DNA of 14,964 nt. It comes from Acidobacteriota bacterium. GTDB lineage: Bacteria > Acidobacteriota > Aminicenantia > UBA2199. Below, piece by piece: positions 7,091 to 14,964 of this stretch (the stretch's first letter is position 1; every line of letters begins with the position of its first letter). The stretch spans positions 1 through 14,964 of the forward strand of contig JAKAGC010000021.1 in assembly GCA_021817755.1 (NCBI GenBank), read 5' to 3'. The position numbers and the translations under genes are program-made. A model generated the notes under the pieces. That model ran no database searches and had not been told where the DNA came from. It worked only from the letters and a program-made list of their open reading frames with translations.

Positions 7091-10000
7091 ACGGGTGGAA
7101 GACGGGGAGTATTATGCATTATCCCCGTCTCAAATGAGAATGTATATTGTCGACCGAATGGGGGAGCGTGGCACAGCTTATAATATTACAATGTTGTGGC
7201 GGGTTACAGGATATCTCGATTGGGAGAAGTTGCAAAAGGTTTTGAGGCAACTGGTTCAGCGACACGAGAGTATGCGTACCACTTTTGAAATGGTGGATGA
7301 TGTCCCTGTGCAGAAAGTTCATGCTCCATTTGAACCTGTTATCGAGAGATATGAGCTTGATGAGAATATTAAAACCCGAATCGGTAATAAAGTGCATTAT
7401 TCGGAGTTTTTGATTCCTTCATTTATACGGCCTTATGATCTGGAAAAATTACCTTTATTTCGTGTGGCTATTGTACATGAAAAGAGCGGGAATGAATGGA
7501 TAATAATGGATATCCATCATATTGTATCGGATGGGACTTCGATAGAGATCATCCGCAGAGAAATTGAAGCGTTGTACAGGGGAGAATTGCTTGAGGAAAA
7601 TCCGGTTCAATTTCGAGATTATGCTGCATGGTTAGATAGTGAGACTGAAATCAAGAGGAGAGAACGGGAAGAAAAATACTGGTTGGACATGTTTAAAGGA
7701 GAGCTTCCGGTTCTTAATATTCCACTGGATTATCCGCGTGGAACTTATAGTGGGGATAATGGGAACAGTATAGGGTTTGAAATTCCAGATGGGATTTTCG
7801 ATCAATTAAAACGAGTTTGTGAGAAGGAAAATGTAACCCTATTTATGCTTTTATTGGGTGCTTACGGGATATTTTTGAGCCGGTTGGGAGGTGGTGCGGA
7901 AGATATGGTTATCGGGACACCTTCGGCAGGTCGCACACATCCGCAAGCATCGAATTTAATAGGTATGTTTATCGATACGCTTGCATTTCGAATTGGAGTT
8001 AAGGGTTCTCAATCATTATCGGATTATTTAAAAGAATTAAAAGGTATAACCTTAAAAGGTTTTGAAAACCAGGAATACCCATTCGAATCTCTTGTGGATA
8101 AACTGGGAGTTGAAAGGGAATATGACCGGAACCCTTTATTTGATGTGGTATTTGCTCATCAAAATATGGAGATACGGAAGAGCGATGGGGATGAATTTCG
8201 ACTGGAACCGTTTTTATACCAGGGTGACCGTTCGAGGTCCGATTTGATCTTGTTTTCGGAAGAGGTCAACGATGGGCTCTATATGTTTTTTGAATACCGG
8301 ACGGGTTTATTTAAAGAATGGGGAATCCATAAATTCATCAATTACTATTTAAACGTATTGAAGATTATTGGGGAAAAAGAAAATCTACGTTTGAGCGAAG
8401 TGGATATCATGGGGGAAGATGACCGGAAGCAGATATTGGAAATCTTTAATGGGTTCGAAGAAGATTACATTGGAGATAAAACGGTTTACGGTTTATTTGA
8501 AGAGGCAGTCCAACGTGGACCGCATCATACAGCGATTATCTGTTCTACGAATGGATTCTCCAAGGAAAACCATATTACCTATTTGGAATTAGAAACGGGT
8601 GCAAGGAAGTTTGCATCTCTTTTAAGAGAAAAGGGTATAAAACGGGGTGATTTTATTGGGATGAAAATGGAACGCTCAGTAGAAATGATGGTGAGTATAC
8701 TGGGTATATGGAGGGCAGGATGCGCTTATGTTCCAATGAATCCGAAAAACCCGGATGAACGTACTGTTTTTATTATGGAAGAGAGTGGAGCAAAGCTTCT
8801 TGTAGATGAACTCTTTTGGGAAGAAGAAAAATCGAATTTTAAGGAGGCATCAGCCATCAGGAAAAACACAGGAGGGGCTGTACTGTCTTCTATTGCATAT
8901 ATTATCTATACATCGGGTTCTACTGGAAATCCGAAAGGTGTACCGATTACTCATTCTAATCTTTGCCCATTACTCCAATGGGGTTATGTACACATGCCTA
9001 TTGGGAGTGGGAACCGAACGGTACAAAATTTGTCTTACTTTTTCGATTGGTCTGTCTGGGAAATGTTTATTACTCTTACTTCGGGTGCAACTTTATGTAT
9101 TACATTTGAAGATATCTTGTTAAACCCGGTATCCATGATTTCATATTTGAATTCCCGGGATGTCGATGTACTTCATATTACACCAACGCAGTACCAGGGA
9201 CTTATTGGTGCGGATAGGGAGTTGGGAGATAACGACATTCGTTTAAAGACATTAAATTATCTGGCAATTGGAGCAGAGAAACTGACACTGGATGTTGTTA
9301 AACGAAGTAAGGGAGAAATCCGCGATGGGTGCCGTGTTTATAATATGTACGGGCCTACGGAAGCAACGATTATGGCAGCAGTATTAGAGATAGATACTGC
9401 AAAATTACCTGAATATGAATTATTAACGAGTGTTCCAATCGGTGTACCTATATCGAATAACCGTCTCTTCATCGTTGACCGTTACATGAATCTATGCCCT
9501 GTAAAGGTAGTTGGTGAGCTTTTGATCGGAGGCTCAGGAGTGGGACAAGGTTATTTGAATAACCCGGAATTAACAGCGGAGAAATTTATTGGATTTGATA
9601 TGCAGGGGCTCTTTTTGAAAAAACCGCCCCTGCACCGGGCAAAAACTTCTGATAATTTTGTACAGTTGGATTGGTCCCTGAACCGGGAAAAAACTTCTGA
9701 TAAAAATGATATAACAGAAAGTTTTAAGGGGGTACAGGGGGGCGTTTTACAAAAAGCCCCACTGTCCGCAGAAGAAATTAATAAAAACACATTCTATAAA
9801 ACGGGTGATTTGGCGCGTTGGCTTGAGGATGGGGAGATCGAGTTCCTGGGCCGGCAAGACCACCAGGTTAAGATCAGGGGCTACCGGATCGAACTAGGAG
9901 AAATCGAAAACAAAATTCTGGAATCGGATGGAGTGAAATCGGTTGTTGTAACTGTTAGAGGCACGGACATTCTTTGTGCTTATGTAGTAGCTAGTGCAAT

Positions 10001-13000
10001 GGTGGAGAATGAAGAGGAGTTTATAAAGGAATTACGGGAATTCGTTTCACTTCGAATTCCAGGGTACATGATACCTTCCTTTTTTGTTTTAATCGATGAA
10101 CTTCCATTAAATCCGAATGGAAAAGTGGATATGAAAGCTTTACCTGATCCGGGGACATTGAAGAGGCAGACGGGTTATACTGCTCCACAAAATGATATCC
10201 AACGGAAGTTAGCTTTATTATGGGCCTCTGTACTTCAAGTGGAGGCACAGTCGATAGGCATCGATGACAATTTTTTCGATATTGGGGGCCATTCGCTTAA
10301 AGGAACTGGATTACTTTCAAAAATTCACAAAGAATTCGAGGTAAGACTGAAACTTTCGGAACTGTTTCGTTATAACAGTATCCGGGCTCTGGATAATCAT
10401 CTTAGAAATCTTGGAGTTTCATTAAATACAGAGAAACTTGTAGAAATAAAAGAATCATTTATCTCGCTTGAAATTGGGGAAGAGAAAGAATACTATGCTC
10501 TTTCACTTGCACAAAAGCGGCTGTATATTCTGGATCGTGTGGAAAATCAAAGTACGGGGTATAATATTCCTTCAATATTTGAGTTGACTGATGAACCTGA
10601 TCCGAAGAAATTAGAACATGTTTTTAACATATTGATTCAACGGCATGGGAGTCTCCGTACTTCCTTTATATTAGTGGATGACGAACCTATCCAACGGGTG
10701 CATGCGCCTGGATTTGTGGAATTTAAGATAGAGATAATTAAAAAGAGTGGGCATGAATCACTGGAAGAGATGGTATATTCATGTATTAGACCATTCGATC
10801 TATTCTCAGCTCCTTTGATGCGTGTCGTTTTGATTTATAGGGAAGATGAGCTACCGTTATTAATTATGGATTTCCATCATATCATTTTTGATGGGGTATC
10901 GATGGGGATTTTCCTATCTGAATTTGAACAATTATACAAAGAACCGGGAGTGATTCTTCCAATTATAAAGAATGGGTACACAGATTATGCATCGTGGCAG
11001 CAGCAGGATAGCTGGAACGGGATAATGAGCAAATGTGAAGGATTTTGGCTTCAGGAATTTGCGGAAGAGATACCTGTATTGGATTTGCCTCTTGATTTTT
11101 CCCGGCCTGCTGTACAAAGTTTTGAAGGTAATACGGTTGAAACAATAATCGGAGCTAAAGAGACACTGGAATTGGTTGAGTTGGTAAAAGAAAAGGAAAC
11201 AACTCTGTTTATATTTTTGCTTGCTGTTTTTAATGTCTGGTTGATGAAATTATCAGGCCAAGAAGATATGGTTATGGGAACAGCGACAGCAGGAAGAACT
11301 CATTCGGACCTGGATGATATAATCGGTATGTTTGTCAATACACTTGCGATCCGGAATTTCCCAGCGGGTTCACAAAGTTTTGAAGAATTTTTAGCAAGAG
11401 TTAAAACCAAAACGTTGAATGCTTTTGAAAACCAGGAGTACCCGTTCGAAATGTTGGTGGAGAAAGTCTCAGTAGGAAGAGATGCGGGTAGAAATCCATT
11501 ATTCGATGTGATGTTTTCGCTTCAAAATATGGAAATGGGAAGAGATGAAAAAGGGAAGCGTTTATTGGTTCCTATTGAGTTTAAAAGTAATATTTCCAAA
11601 TTCGATCTTCGGATTGCGGGTATTGAATCGGAAGGCAAAATTTTATTATATTTTGAATATGGGGTACGGCTTTTTAAAGTAGAGACAATTCAACGGTTTA
11701 TTTCTTATTTCCATAATATACTGTTAAGAGTAATGGAGAATCCGGGTATATTATTATCGGAATTGGAAATTATCTCCAGGGAAGAGAAAGAGCTTTTATT
11801 GGAACAGCTTAATAATACAGGGGTGGATTTTCCGCGAGAAAAGACAATTTTTCAATTGTTTGAAGAGCAGGTAGAGCGTACACCTGATAGAGTCGCACTG
11901 GTCGGTAAATCGGGATTTGAAGAATCTGAGTACAAAGGCGAAACGCTGCACATGACTTTTCGTGAGCTCCGTACTCGCGCGCAGGATATTGCTGCTATGC
12001 TGAGAGAAAACGGGGTTTCCCGGGATATGATGGTAGGGTTGATGATTCAACGTTCGATGGAGATGATTGTGGGTATCCTGGGAATATTAAATGGGGGTGG
12101 GGCATATTTACCGATCGATCCGGATTATCCTCCTCAACGTGTACGATATTTACTTGAAGACAGCGGGGCTACTCTTCTTCTGGCATCGGAACAAGCAGCG
12201 TCCCGTTTTGAAGATATAGTGGGAAAAACTGTTATTACGGATTATTCTTTCTTTCAAAATAGAAGAGCAGACTACTTGGAATTTACTTCACCTGCAAAAC
12301 CGAATGATCTGGTATATGTAATTTATACATCGGGTTCTACGGGTCAACCGAAGGGTGTTATGGTTAAGATCAGTGGCTTTGTTAATTTGATGAACTGGTA
12401 TATTAATGAATTTGGGGATATCCGGGAGAAAAAAACCTTATTAGTTGCTCCTGTTGGTTTTGATCTTGCCCAGAAAAATATTTTTGCACCGCTTATCACT
12501 GGTGGTGTCCTTCGCCTTCCTTCTCCGGGACTTCCTGATTATGAAGAAATATCGGGGATTATCGAGAAGGAATTTATTCATTATTTTAATGCAGCACCGT
12601 CGGTTTTCTATCCTCTTATAGATGAGAATAAACATAATGGGTATAGGGCTTTAACCTCTATGGAATACATCTTTCTTGGAGGGGAACCGATAATTATCGA
12701 TAAACTGATAGATTGGCTGAAATCGAGTAATTGCGTATGTAAGTTAGTCAATACTTATGGCCCAACGGAGTGTACGGATATTGCTACTTCATACAGGGTA
12801 AAAGATACAGACCTGGTGAAGGGCCGAAGTATTCCTATAGGAAATCCGATCTACAACACGGGGTTGTATATACTGGATGCCTACCGCCGGGTAGTTCCGT
12901 TGGGTGTGCCGGGTGAATTGTGCATCGCAGGGGAAGGCGTATCACGAGGATATCGTGGAAACCTGGAATTAAACGCTTTGAAATTTATCGAAACACCTCA

Positions 13001-14964
13001 TTTACCTCAAAAATATATGTATCGCACAGGAGACCTGACGCGGTGGAAAGAAGATGCTTTTCAGAAGGGAACTTATTATATCGAATTCCTAGGGCGTATG
13101 GATAACCAGGTAAAAATCCGGGGATTGCGCATCGAATTGGGAGAAATCGAGAGCAGAATACTGGAATACAGGGGAGTAAAAGAAGGGGTAGTGGTTGTAA
13201 AAGAAAGCAAGGTGGGAGAAAAATTTATTTGCGCATACATCGTTACTACAGAGGAGATATCGGATAGTCTATTAAAAACATTCCTGTCTGATCATCTCCC
13301 GCTATATATGATTCCATCGAGTATAATTGTAATGGAAAAATTGCCTCTGACTCCAAGTGGAAAGATCGATAGAAAATCGCTTCCTGATCCTGTAGGAGTA
13401 TTGGAAGGAAAAACTCTTAGGGCTCCTCAAAATGAAATGGAACGGATGTTGCATAAACTATTTGCGGAAGTTTTATCTCTACCTCCGAATGAAATAGGTA
13501 TGGAATCGAATTTCTTTGAATTGGGAGGCCACTCATTAAAAGGAACGATCTTGCTATCGAGATTGAACCGTACTTTTAATATTACACTGACTTTACGGGA
13601 TTTATTTAAGAGTCCGGATATTGATGGATTAGCGAGAGTACTGGAAGAATCTGTCCAGGGATCGCGAAAGACTGAAAATGTTTTCGATATTCCAAGGATT
13701 GAAGAGAGAGATTTTTATCGGTTATCTTCGCATCAAAAGAGGTTATATGTACTGGACCAGGTGGAATCCCATAGCATCGGGTATAATATGCCTTATGTTT
13801 TCGGTGTTCAATCCACGATTGAAATGGACAGGTTGGAAGAAGCATTCGGGTTTATTTTAGAACGGCATCCTGTATTGAGAACCTCCTTTCATATGGTTTC
13901 GGATGAACCGATGCAAAAGATACATGATATGGTTGATTTTTCAATCAAGCAATTTAATATTGCCAATGAAGAGAAAATAATAGATGCTATCGGGGAATTC
14001 GTGGTACCGTTCGATTTATCACAAGCTCCATTGATACGCGCTGGATATGGAAAAATTGAAGGAAGTTTGGGGGTATTGATAATCGATATGCATCACATCA
14101 TATCGGATGGCATGTCGTGGGAGATTTTTCTTAGTGAGCTTGTGGCTTTTTATGATTCGCATCCTATTCCTCCTGCTCCAATTCTTCGATACATTGATTT
14201 TGCGGATTGGCAGGGGAGCTCTATCAATAGAGATCGGATGGAGAAAATGGCCTCATACTGGCTGCGAGAATTTGAAGGGGAGATACCGGTTTTAACCCTT
14301 CCGCTCGATTTTGAACGTCCGAATATGCAGAGTTTTGAAGGTTCTGTTCTTCATTTTAGTTTGGATGGAGACTATCGCTCCAGGCTTCTACAACTGGCGA
14401 ATAAAGAGGGTATTACACTCTTTATGGTTATTCGTGGGGTTTTTGATATCTTTTTATCTTTAATGAGCGGCCAGGATGAAATTATTACGGGTACAGTGGC
14501 TTCCGGCAGGCAATTTCCCCAACTGGAAAGGATCATGGGTATGTTTGTCAATACTCTTCCCATCCGAACAAACCCGAAAGGCTGGAAAACTATTACTGAA
14601 TTCCTTCAAGAAGTAAAAACGCAATCCCTTCTGGCTTTTGAAAATCAGGATTACCCTCTGGAAAAATTGATCGAACAACTGGATATTGAACGTGATCCGG
14701 GGAGGAATCCATTATTCGATACAATGGTGGTCTGGCAGAATACGGAGAAAAAGTCCAGGATTGAAGGGGGACTTGTACTAACTCCTTTTGCCTATGAAAC
14801 GGGTGTATCTAAATTCGATCTGACTCTTGGAGGAACGGAGAAAGAGGGAGAACTTGTTTTTGAACTGGAATACAATACGGGTTTATTTAAAAAAGAAACG
14901 ATAGAGCGATTTGTTCCTTATATAACCCGGATTTTCGATGAATTTATTAACAATCCCTCTGGAA
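5100..14964 (+). CDS. Large multimodular nonribosomal peptide synthetase A-PCP-(C-A-PCP)x2-C, 3' end beyond the window
   Basis: The frame is open from ATG 5100 to the last base (3288 codons plus one base), with every recognised motif in the same phase. Order: A1 (about residues 16-575), PCP1 (Ser616), C2 (about 670-1115), A2 (about 1130-1690), PCP2 (Ser1732), C3 (about 1798-2225), A3 (about 2240-2770), PCP3 (Ser2812), C4 (about 2870-3288). All three C domains keep the active HHxxxDG motif, and all three carriers keep GGHS. No epimerisation, methylation or TE domain is seen. With no C domain before A1, the enzyme probably starts a chain and extends it by at least two more monomers, passing a tripeptidyl thioester to C4. 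A1 and A2 share nearly the same pocket and both carry an in-frame palindromic insert before the YKTGD motif. Release must come from the unseen 3' part or another protein, for example the TE of the upstream NRPS. Confidence 0.96.
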   Translation, partial: MEKYEDYKYRNKYSNTKQIQVLFKEQVEKTPDGIAVVNFTSRKKFTQLTYGELDNLSGHMAFYLQKLGVKEGDMVGIMVDRSIEMIMGILGILKTGSAYVPLNPKAPSNRNLYILNECRVEILLTIRSIYEKGDSFFNGKILFLDELLEEFMFGGKAEQVLCSTDPGLFAYVIFTSGSTGNPKGVPITHSNLSPLLHWGYDVMGIGVEDRTLQNLSYYFDWSVWEIFITLTSGASLYLVPDEMLIDPEVIIDFIEKNRISVLHVTPTQYRYYTGAGKILNTMRYLSIGAEKFTPELLERSITSVTPECRIFNMYGPTEATIMSAVFEYIPEQYSRYEGISSVPIGIPCGNTLLWVLDENKNPCPDGEWGELYIEGDCVSEGYLNNPELTADTFIDFDMQGLFLKKPPLHLAKTSDENELIESFKGVQGGIFQKTDLSAGGINKKPIYKTGDRVRRLPDGNIEYLERIDLQVKIRGFRIELGEIESRMLNFPGVREAVVSVRESHADEKYLCGYIVWDTDSRQENWEDGLKNFLLEGLPEYMVPAYFVEIEKIPLNPNGKIDMKALPEPGIKGREREYVAPSDEVEEGMVEIWEHVLGIDKSDIGINDDFFEVGGHSLRAAVLVTEVHRRFGVRFGITQIFENPTVEELAGLVKESVSDEYRDIERVEDGEYYALSPSQMRMYIVDRMGERGTAYNITMLWRVTGYLDWEKLQKVLRQLVQRHESMRTTFEMVDDVPVQKVHAPFEPVIERYELDENIKTRIGNKVHYSEFLIPSFIRPYDLEKLPLFRVAIVHEKSGNEWIIMDIHHIVSDGTSIEIIRREIEALYRGELLEENPVQFRDYAAWLDSETEIKRREREEKYWLDMFKGELPVLNIPLDYPRGTYSGDNGNSIGFEIPDGIFDQLKRVCEKENVTLFMLLLGAYGIFLSRLGGGAEDMVIGTPSAGRTHPQASNLIGMFIDTLAFRIGVKGSQSLSDYLKELKGITLKGFENQEYPFESLVDKLGVEREYDRNPLFDVVFAHQNMEIRKSDGDEFRLEPFLYQGDRSRSDLILFSEEVNDGLYMFFEYRTGLFKEWGIHKFINYYLNVLKIIGEKENLRLSEVDIMGEDDRKQILEIFNGFEEDYIGDKTVYGLFEEAVQRGPHHTAIICSTNGFSKENHITYLELETGARKFASLLREKGIKRGDFIGMKMERSVEMMVSILGIWRAGCAYVPMNPKNPDERTVFIMEESGAKLLVDELFWEEEKSNFKEASAIRKNTGGAVLSSIAYIIYTSGSTGNPKGVPITHSNLCPLLQWGYVHMPIGSGNRTVQNLSYFFDWSVWEMFITLTSGATLCITFEDILLNPVSMISYLNSRDVDVLHITPTQYQGLIGADRELGDNDIRLKTLNYLAIGAEKLTLDVVKRSKGEIRDGCRVYNMYGPTEATIMAAVLEIDTAKLPEYELLTSVPIGVPISNNRLFIVDRYMNLCPVKVVGELLIGGSGVGQGYLNNPELTAEKFIGFDMQGLFLKKPPLHRAKTSDNFVQLDWSLNREKTSDKNDITESFKGVQGGVLQKAPLSAEEINKNTFYKTGDLARWLEDGEIEFLGRQDHQVKIRGYRIELGEIENKILESDGVKSVVVTVRGTDILCAYVVASAMVENEEEFIKELREFVSLRIPGYMIPSFFVLIDELPLNPNGKVDMKALPDPGTLKRQTGYTAPQNDIQRKLALLWASVLQVEAQSIGIDDNFFDIGGHSLKGTGLLSKIHKEFEVRLKLSELFRYNSIRALDNHLRNLGVSLNTEKLVEIKESFISLEIGEEKEYYALSLAQKRLYILDRVENQSTGYNIPSIFELTDEPDPKKLEHVFNILIQRHGSLRTSFILVDDEPIQRVHAPGFVEFKIEIIKKSGHESLEEMVYSCIRPFDLFSAPLMRVVLIYREDELPLLIMDFHHIIFDGVSMGIFLSEFEQLYKEPGVILPIIKNGYTDYASWQQQDSWNGIMSKCEGFWLQEFAEEIPVLDLPLDFSRPAVQSFEGNTVETIIGAKETLELVELVKEKETTLFIFLLAVFNVWLMKLSGQEDMVMGTATAGRTHSDLDDIIGMFVNTLAIRNFPAGSQSFEEFLARVKTKTLNAFENQEYPFEMLVEKVSVGRDAGRNPLFDVMFSLQNMEMGRDEKGKRLLVPIEFKSNISKFDLRIAGIESEGKILLYFEYGVRLFKVETIQRFISYFHNILLRVMENPGILLSELEIISREEKELLLEQLNNTGVDFPREKTIFQLFEEQVERTPDRVALVGKSGFEESEYKGETLHMTFRELRTRAQDIAAMLRENGVSRDMMVGLMIQRSMEMIVGILGILNGGGAYLPIDPDYPPQRVRYLLEDSGATLLLASEQAASRFEDIVGKTVITDYSFFQNRRADYLEFTSPAKPNDLVYVIYTSGSTGQPKGVMVKISGFVNLMNWYINEFGDIREKKTLLVAPVGFDLAQKNIFAPLITGGVLRLPSPGLPDYEEISGIIEKEFIHYFNAAPSVFYPLIDENKHNGYRALTSMEYIFLGGEPIIIDKLIDWLKSSNCVCKLVNTYGPTECTDIATSYRVKDTDLVKGRSIPIGNPIYNTGLYILDAYRRVVPLGVPGELCIAGEGVSRGYRGNLELNALKFIETPHLPQKYMYRTGDLTRWKEDAFQKGTYYIEFLGRMDNQVKIRGLRIELGEIESRILEYRGVKEGVVVVKESKVGEKFICAYIVTTEEISDSLLKTFLSDHLPLYMIPSSIIVMEKLPLTPSGKIDRKSLPDPVGVLEGKTLRAPQNEMERMLHKLFAEVLSLPPNEIGMESNFFELGGHSLKGTILLSRLNRTFNITLTLRDLFKSPDIDGLARVLEESVQGSRKTENVFDIPRIEERDFYRLSSHQKRLYVLDQVESHSIGYNMPYVFGVQSTIEMDRLEEAFGFILERHPVLRTSFHMVSDEPMQKIHDMVDFSIKQFNIANEEKIIDAIGEFVVPFDLSQAPLIRAGYGKIEGSLGVLIIDMHHIISDGMSWEIFLSELVAFYDSHPIPPAPILRYIDFADWQGSSINRDRMEKMASYWLREFEGEIPVLTLPLDFERPNMQSFEGSVLHFSLDGDYRSRLLQLANKEGITLFMVIRGVFDIFLSLMSGQDEIITGTVASGRQFPQLERIMGMFVNTLPIRTNPKGWKTITEFLQEVKTQSLLAFENQDYPLEKLIEQLDIERDPGRNPLFDTMVVWQNTEKKSRIEGGLVLTPFAYETGVSKFDLTLGGTEKEGELVFELEYNTGLFKKETIERFVPYITRIFDEFINNPSG
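6294..6410 (+). repeat. In-frame palindromic repeat element, copy 1 (in A1)
   Basis: This 117-bp element is two palindromes joined by 51 bp. Palindrome 1 (6294-6323) pairs CAGGGGC with GCCCCTG around a T5...A6 core. Palindrome 2 (6375-6410) has the same plan but a decayed stem. It adds exactly 39 codons (QGLFLKKPPLHLAKTSD at its start, SFKGVQGG near its end). The gene-1 A domain and A3 have only the usual short loop here (DPFQQGLRIYKTGD in gene 1), so this is an insertion. Bases 6288-6344 match 9597-9653 in copy 2 at 56 of 57 positions, and 6360-6379 match 9717-9736 at 20 of 20. Confidence 0.85.
9603..9767 (+). repeat. In-frame palindromic repeat element, copy 2 (in A2)
   Basis: This 165-bp relative of the A1 element sits at the equivalent loop before YKTGD. 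Palindrome 1 (9603-9632) is identical to that of copy 1. Palindrome 2 (9732-9767) is better preserved here: 10 of 12 outer stem positions pair (9732-9743 with 9756-9767). The joining segment is 99 bp instead of 51 bp, an excess of exactly 48 bp explained by an internal duplication. It encodes 55 residues in frame with no stop. Confidence 0.85.
9630..9702 (+). repeat. 48-bp-period duplication inside element copy 2
   Basis: The 25-bp units 9630-9654 and 9678-9702 match at 23 of 25 positions with a period of 48 bp (16 codons). Both encode a KTSD-type peptide. The period equals the length difference between the two element copies, so this duplication accounts for the longer insert and keeps the frame. 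Confidence 0.8.
10491..13700 (+). other. Module 3 of the large NRPS: C3-A3-PCP3
   Basis: C3 starts with SLAQKRLY (10503) and has HHIIFDG at 10875-10895 (His1927, Asp1931), GMFVNTL near 11325 and NQEYPFE near 11431. A3 has YTSGSTGQPKG near 12324, FDLAQKNIF at 12459, NTYGPTE at 12750, YRTGD near 13020, NQVKIRGLRIELGEIE near 13105, and SGKIDRK with Lys2755. The pocket is D2455 L2456 K2459 N2497 F2525 G2527 T2552 D2560 I2561 K2755, clearly unlike A1/A2; I cannot assign a substrate. A3 lacks the palindromic insert but has a short extension between YRTGD and the QVKIRG motif (KEDAFQKGTYY) and one near its N-terminus (GFEESEYKGETLH). PCP3 Ser2812 (codon 13533-13535) lies in ELGGHS. Confidence 0.9.
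13710..14964 (+). other. C4 condensation domain opening module 4 of the large NRPS
   Basis: C4 starts with SSHQKRLY (13725) and has HHIISDG at 14091-14111 (His2999, Asp3003), the YW...LPLD hinge near 14253, GMFVNTLP near 14538, NQDYPLE near 14644 and RNPLFD near 14704. It reaches the end of the C-lobe (INNPSG) at the window edge, so it is essentially complete, and an A domain is expected just beyond. All visible active-site features fit an active, ordinary elongating C domain. Confidence 0.92.

Larger units (their letters stand above)
7107..10490 (+). other. Module 2 of the large NRPS: C2-A2-PCP2
   Basis: C2 starts with SPSQMRMY (7122) and has HHIVSDG at 7515-7535 (catalytic second His807, Asp811), GMFIDTL near 7961 and NQEYPFE near 8068, so it should be active. 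A2 has TSGSTGNPKG at 8910, FDWSVWEMF at 9042, NMYGPTE at 9342, YKTGD at 9795 and Lys1675. The pocket is D1316 W1317 W1320 H1359 A1389 G1391 M1416 I1424 M1425 K1675, differing from A1 only in S/A at position 299. PCP2 Ser1732 (codon 10293-10295) lies in DIGGHS. A2 carries the longer, 55-residue copy of the palindromic insert at residues 1502-1556. Confidence 0.9.

Noticed and set aside
6294..9767. CRISPR or intein explanation for the two repeated segments
   Set aside because: There are only two copies 3.3 kb apart, with no spacers; at 39 and 55 codons they are far too short for inteins and lack splice-site motifs.
9551..9790. Reverse-strand open frame covering element copy 2
   Set aside because: It is mostly the repeat element read backwards, has no ribosome site and lies antisense to an intact A domain.
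1..14964. tRNA, rRNA, transposase, attachment sites or phage genes
   Set aside because: Coding NRPS/FGE sequence fills almost the whole window and none of these signals was recognised on either strand.

Overview
The window is the interior of a nonribosomal peptide synthetase (NRPS) locus. All real genes lie on the + strand and fill nearly all of it: (1) the 3' part of a single-module NRPS ending in a thioesterase (ATG at 50, stop ending 3400; probably begins left of the window); (2) an exported protein with two formylglycine-generating-enzyme-like (FGE/SUMF1) domains (3419-4948); (3) a very large NRPS that starts at 5100 and is still open at the right edge, giving 3288 codons in the window. 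The 18-bp gap between genes 1 and 2 indicates one transcript. Genes 2 and 3 are separated by 151 bp containing a GC-rich hairpin.

Domain order. Gene 1: C-lobe of a condensation domain, adenylation (A), carrier (PCP), type I thioesterase (TE). Gene 3: A1-PCP1 / C2-A2-PCP2 / C3-A3-PCP3 / C4, then off the window. Gene 3 has no C domain before A1, so it looks like the start of an assembly line. No epimerase, methyltransferase or ketosynthase domain is visible. The pocket residues of A1 and A2 are almost the same (D-W-W-H-S/A-G-M-I-M-K), which suggests that the first two monomers are the same or closely related. A3 and the A domain of gene 1 have different codes. The only release domain in view sits in gene 1, upstream of the A-first gene 3, so gene order does not simply equal biosynthetic order.

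The most unusual feature is a palindromic repeat element inserted in frame into both A1 and A2 at the same place, the loop just before the Y-K-T-G-D motif. The copies are 117 bp (6294-6410) and 165 bp (9603-9767). Each carries two related palindromes, and the larger copy differs by a 48-bp internal duplication. The element is translated as a lysine-rich insert of 39 or 55 residues. This resembles in principle the protein-coding palindromic elements of Rickettsia, but here it lies in NRPS A domains. A second point is the left edge: gene 1 has an in-frame TGA at 8-10 next to a T4 run, and dropping one T restores a C-domain-like reading that runs in from upstream.

Organism: the AT-leaning DNA, the NRPS style and the FGE-like gene suggest an uncultured bacterium. 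My best guess, from general resemblance only, is an Aminicenantes/Acidobacteriota-type lineage; nothing in the window proves it. No RNA genes, CRISPR arrays, transposases or phage genes were seen.
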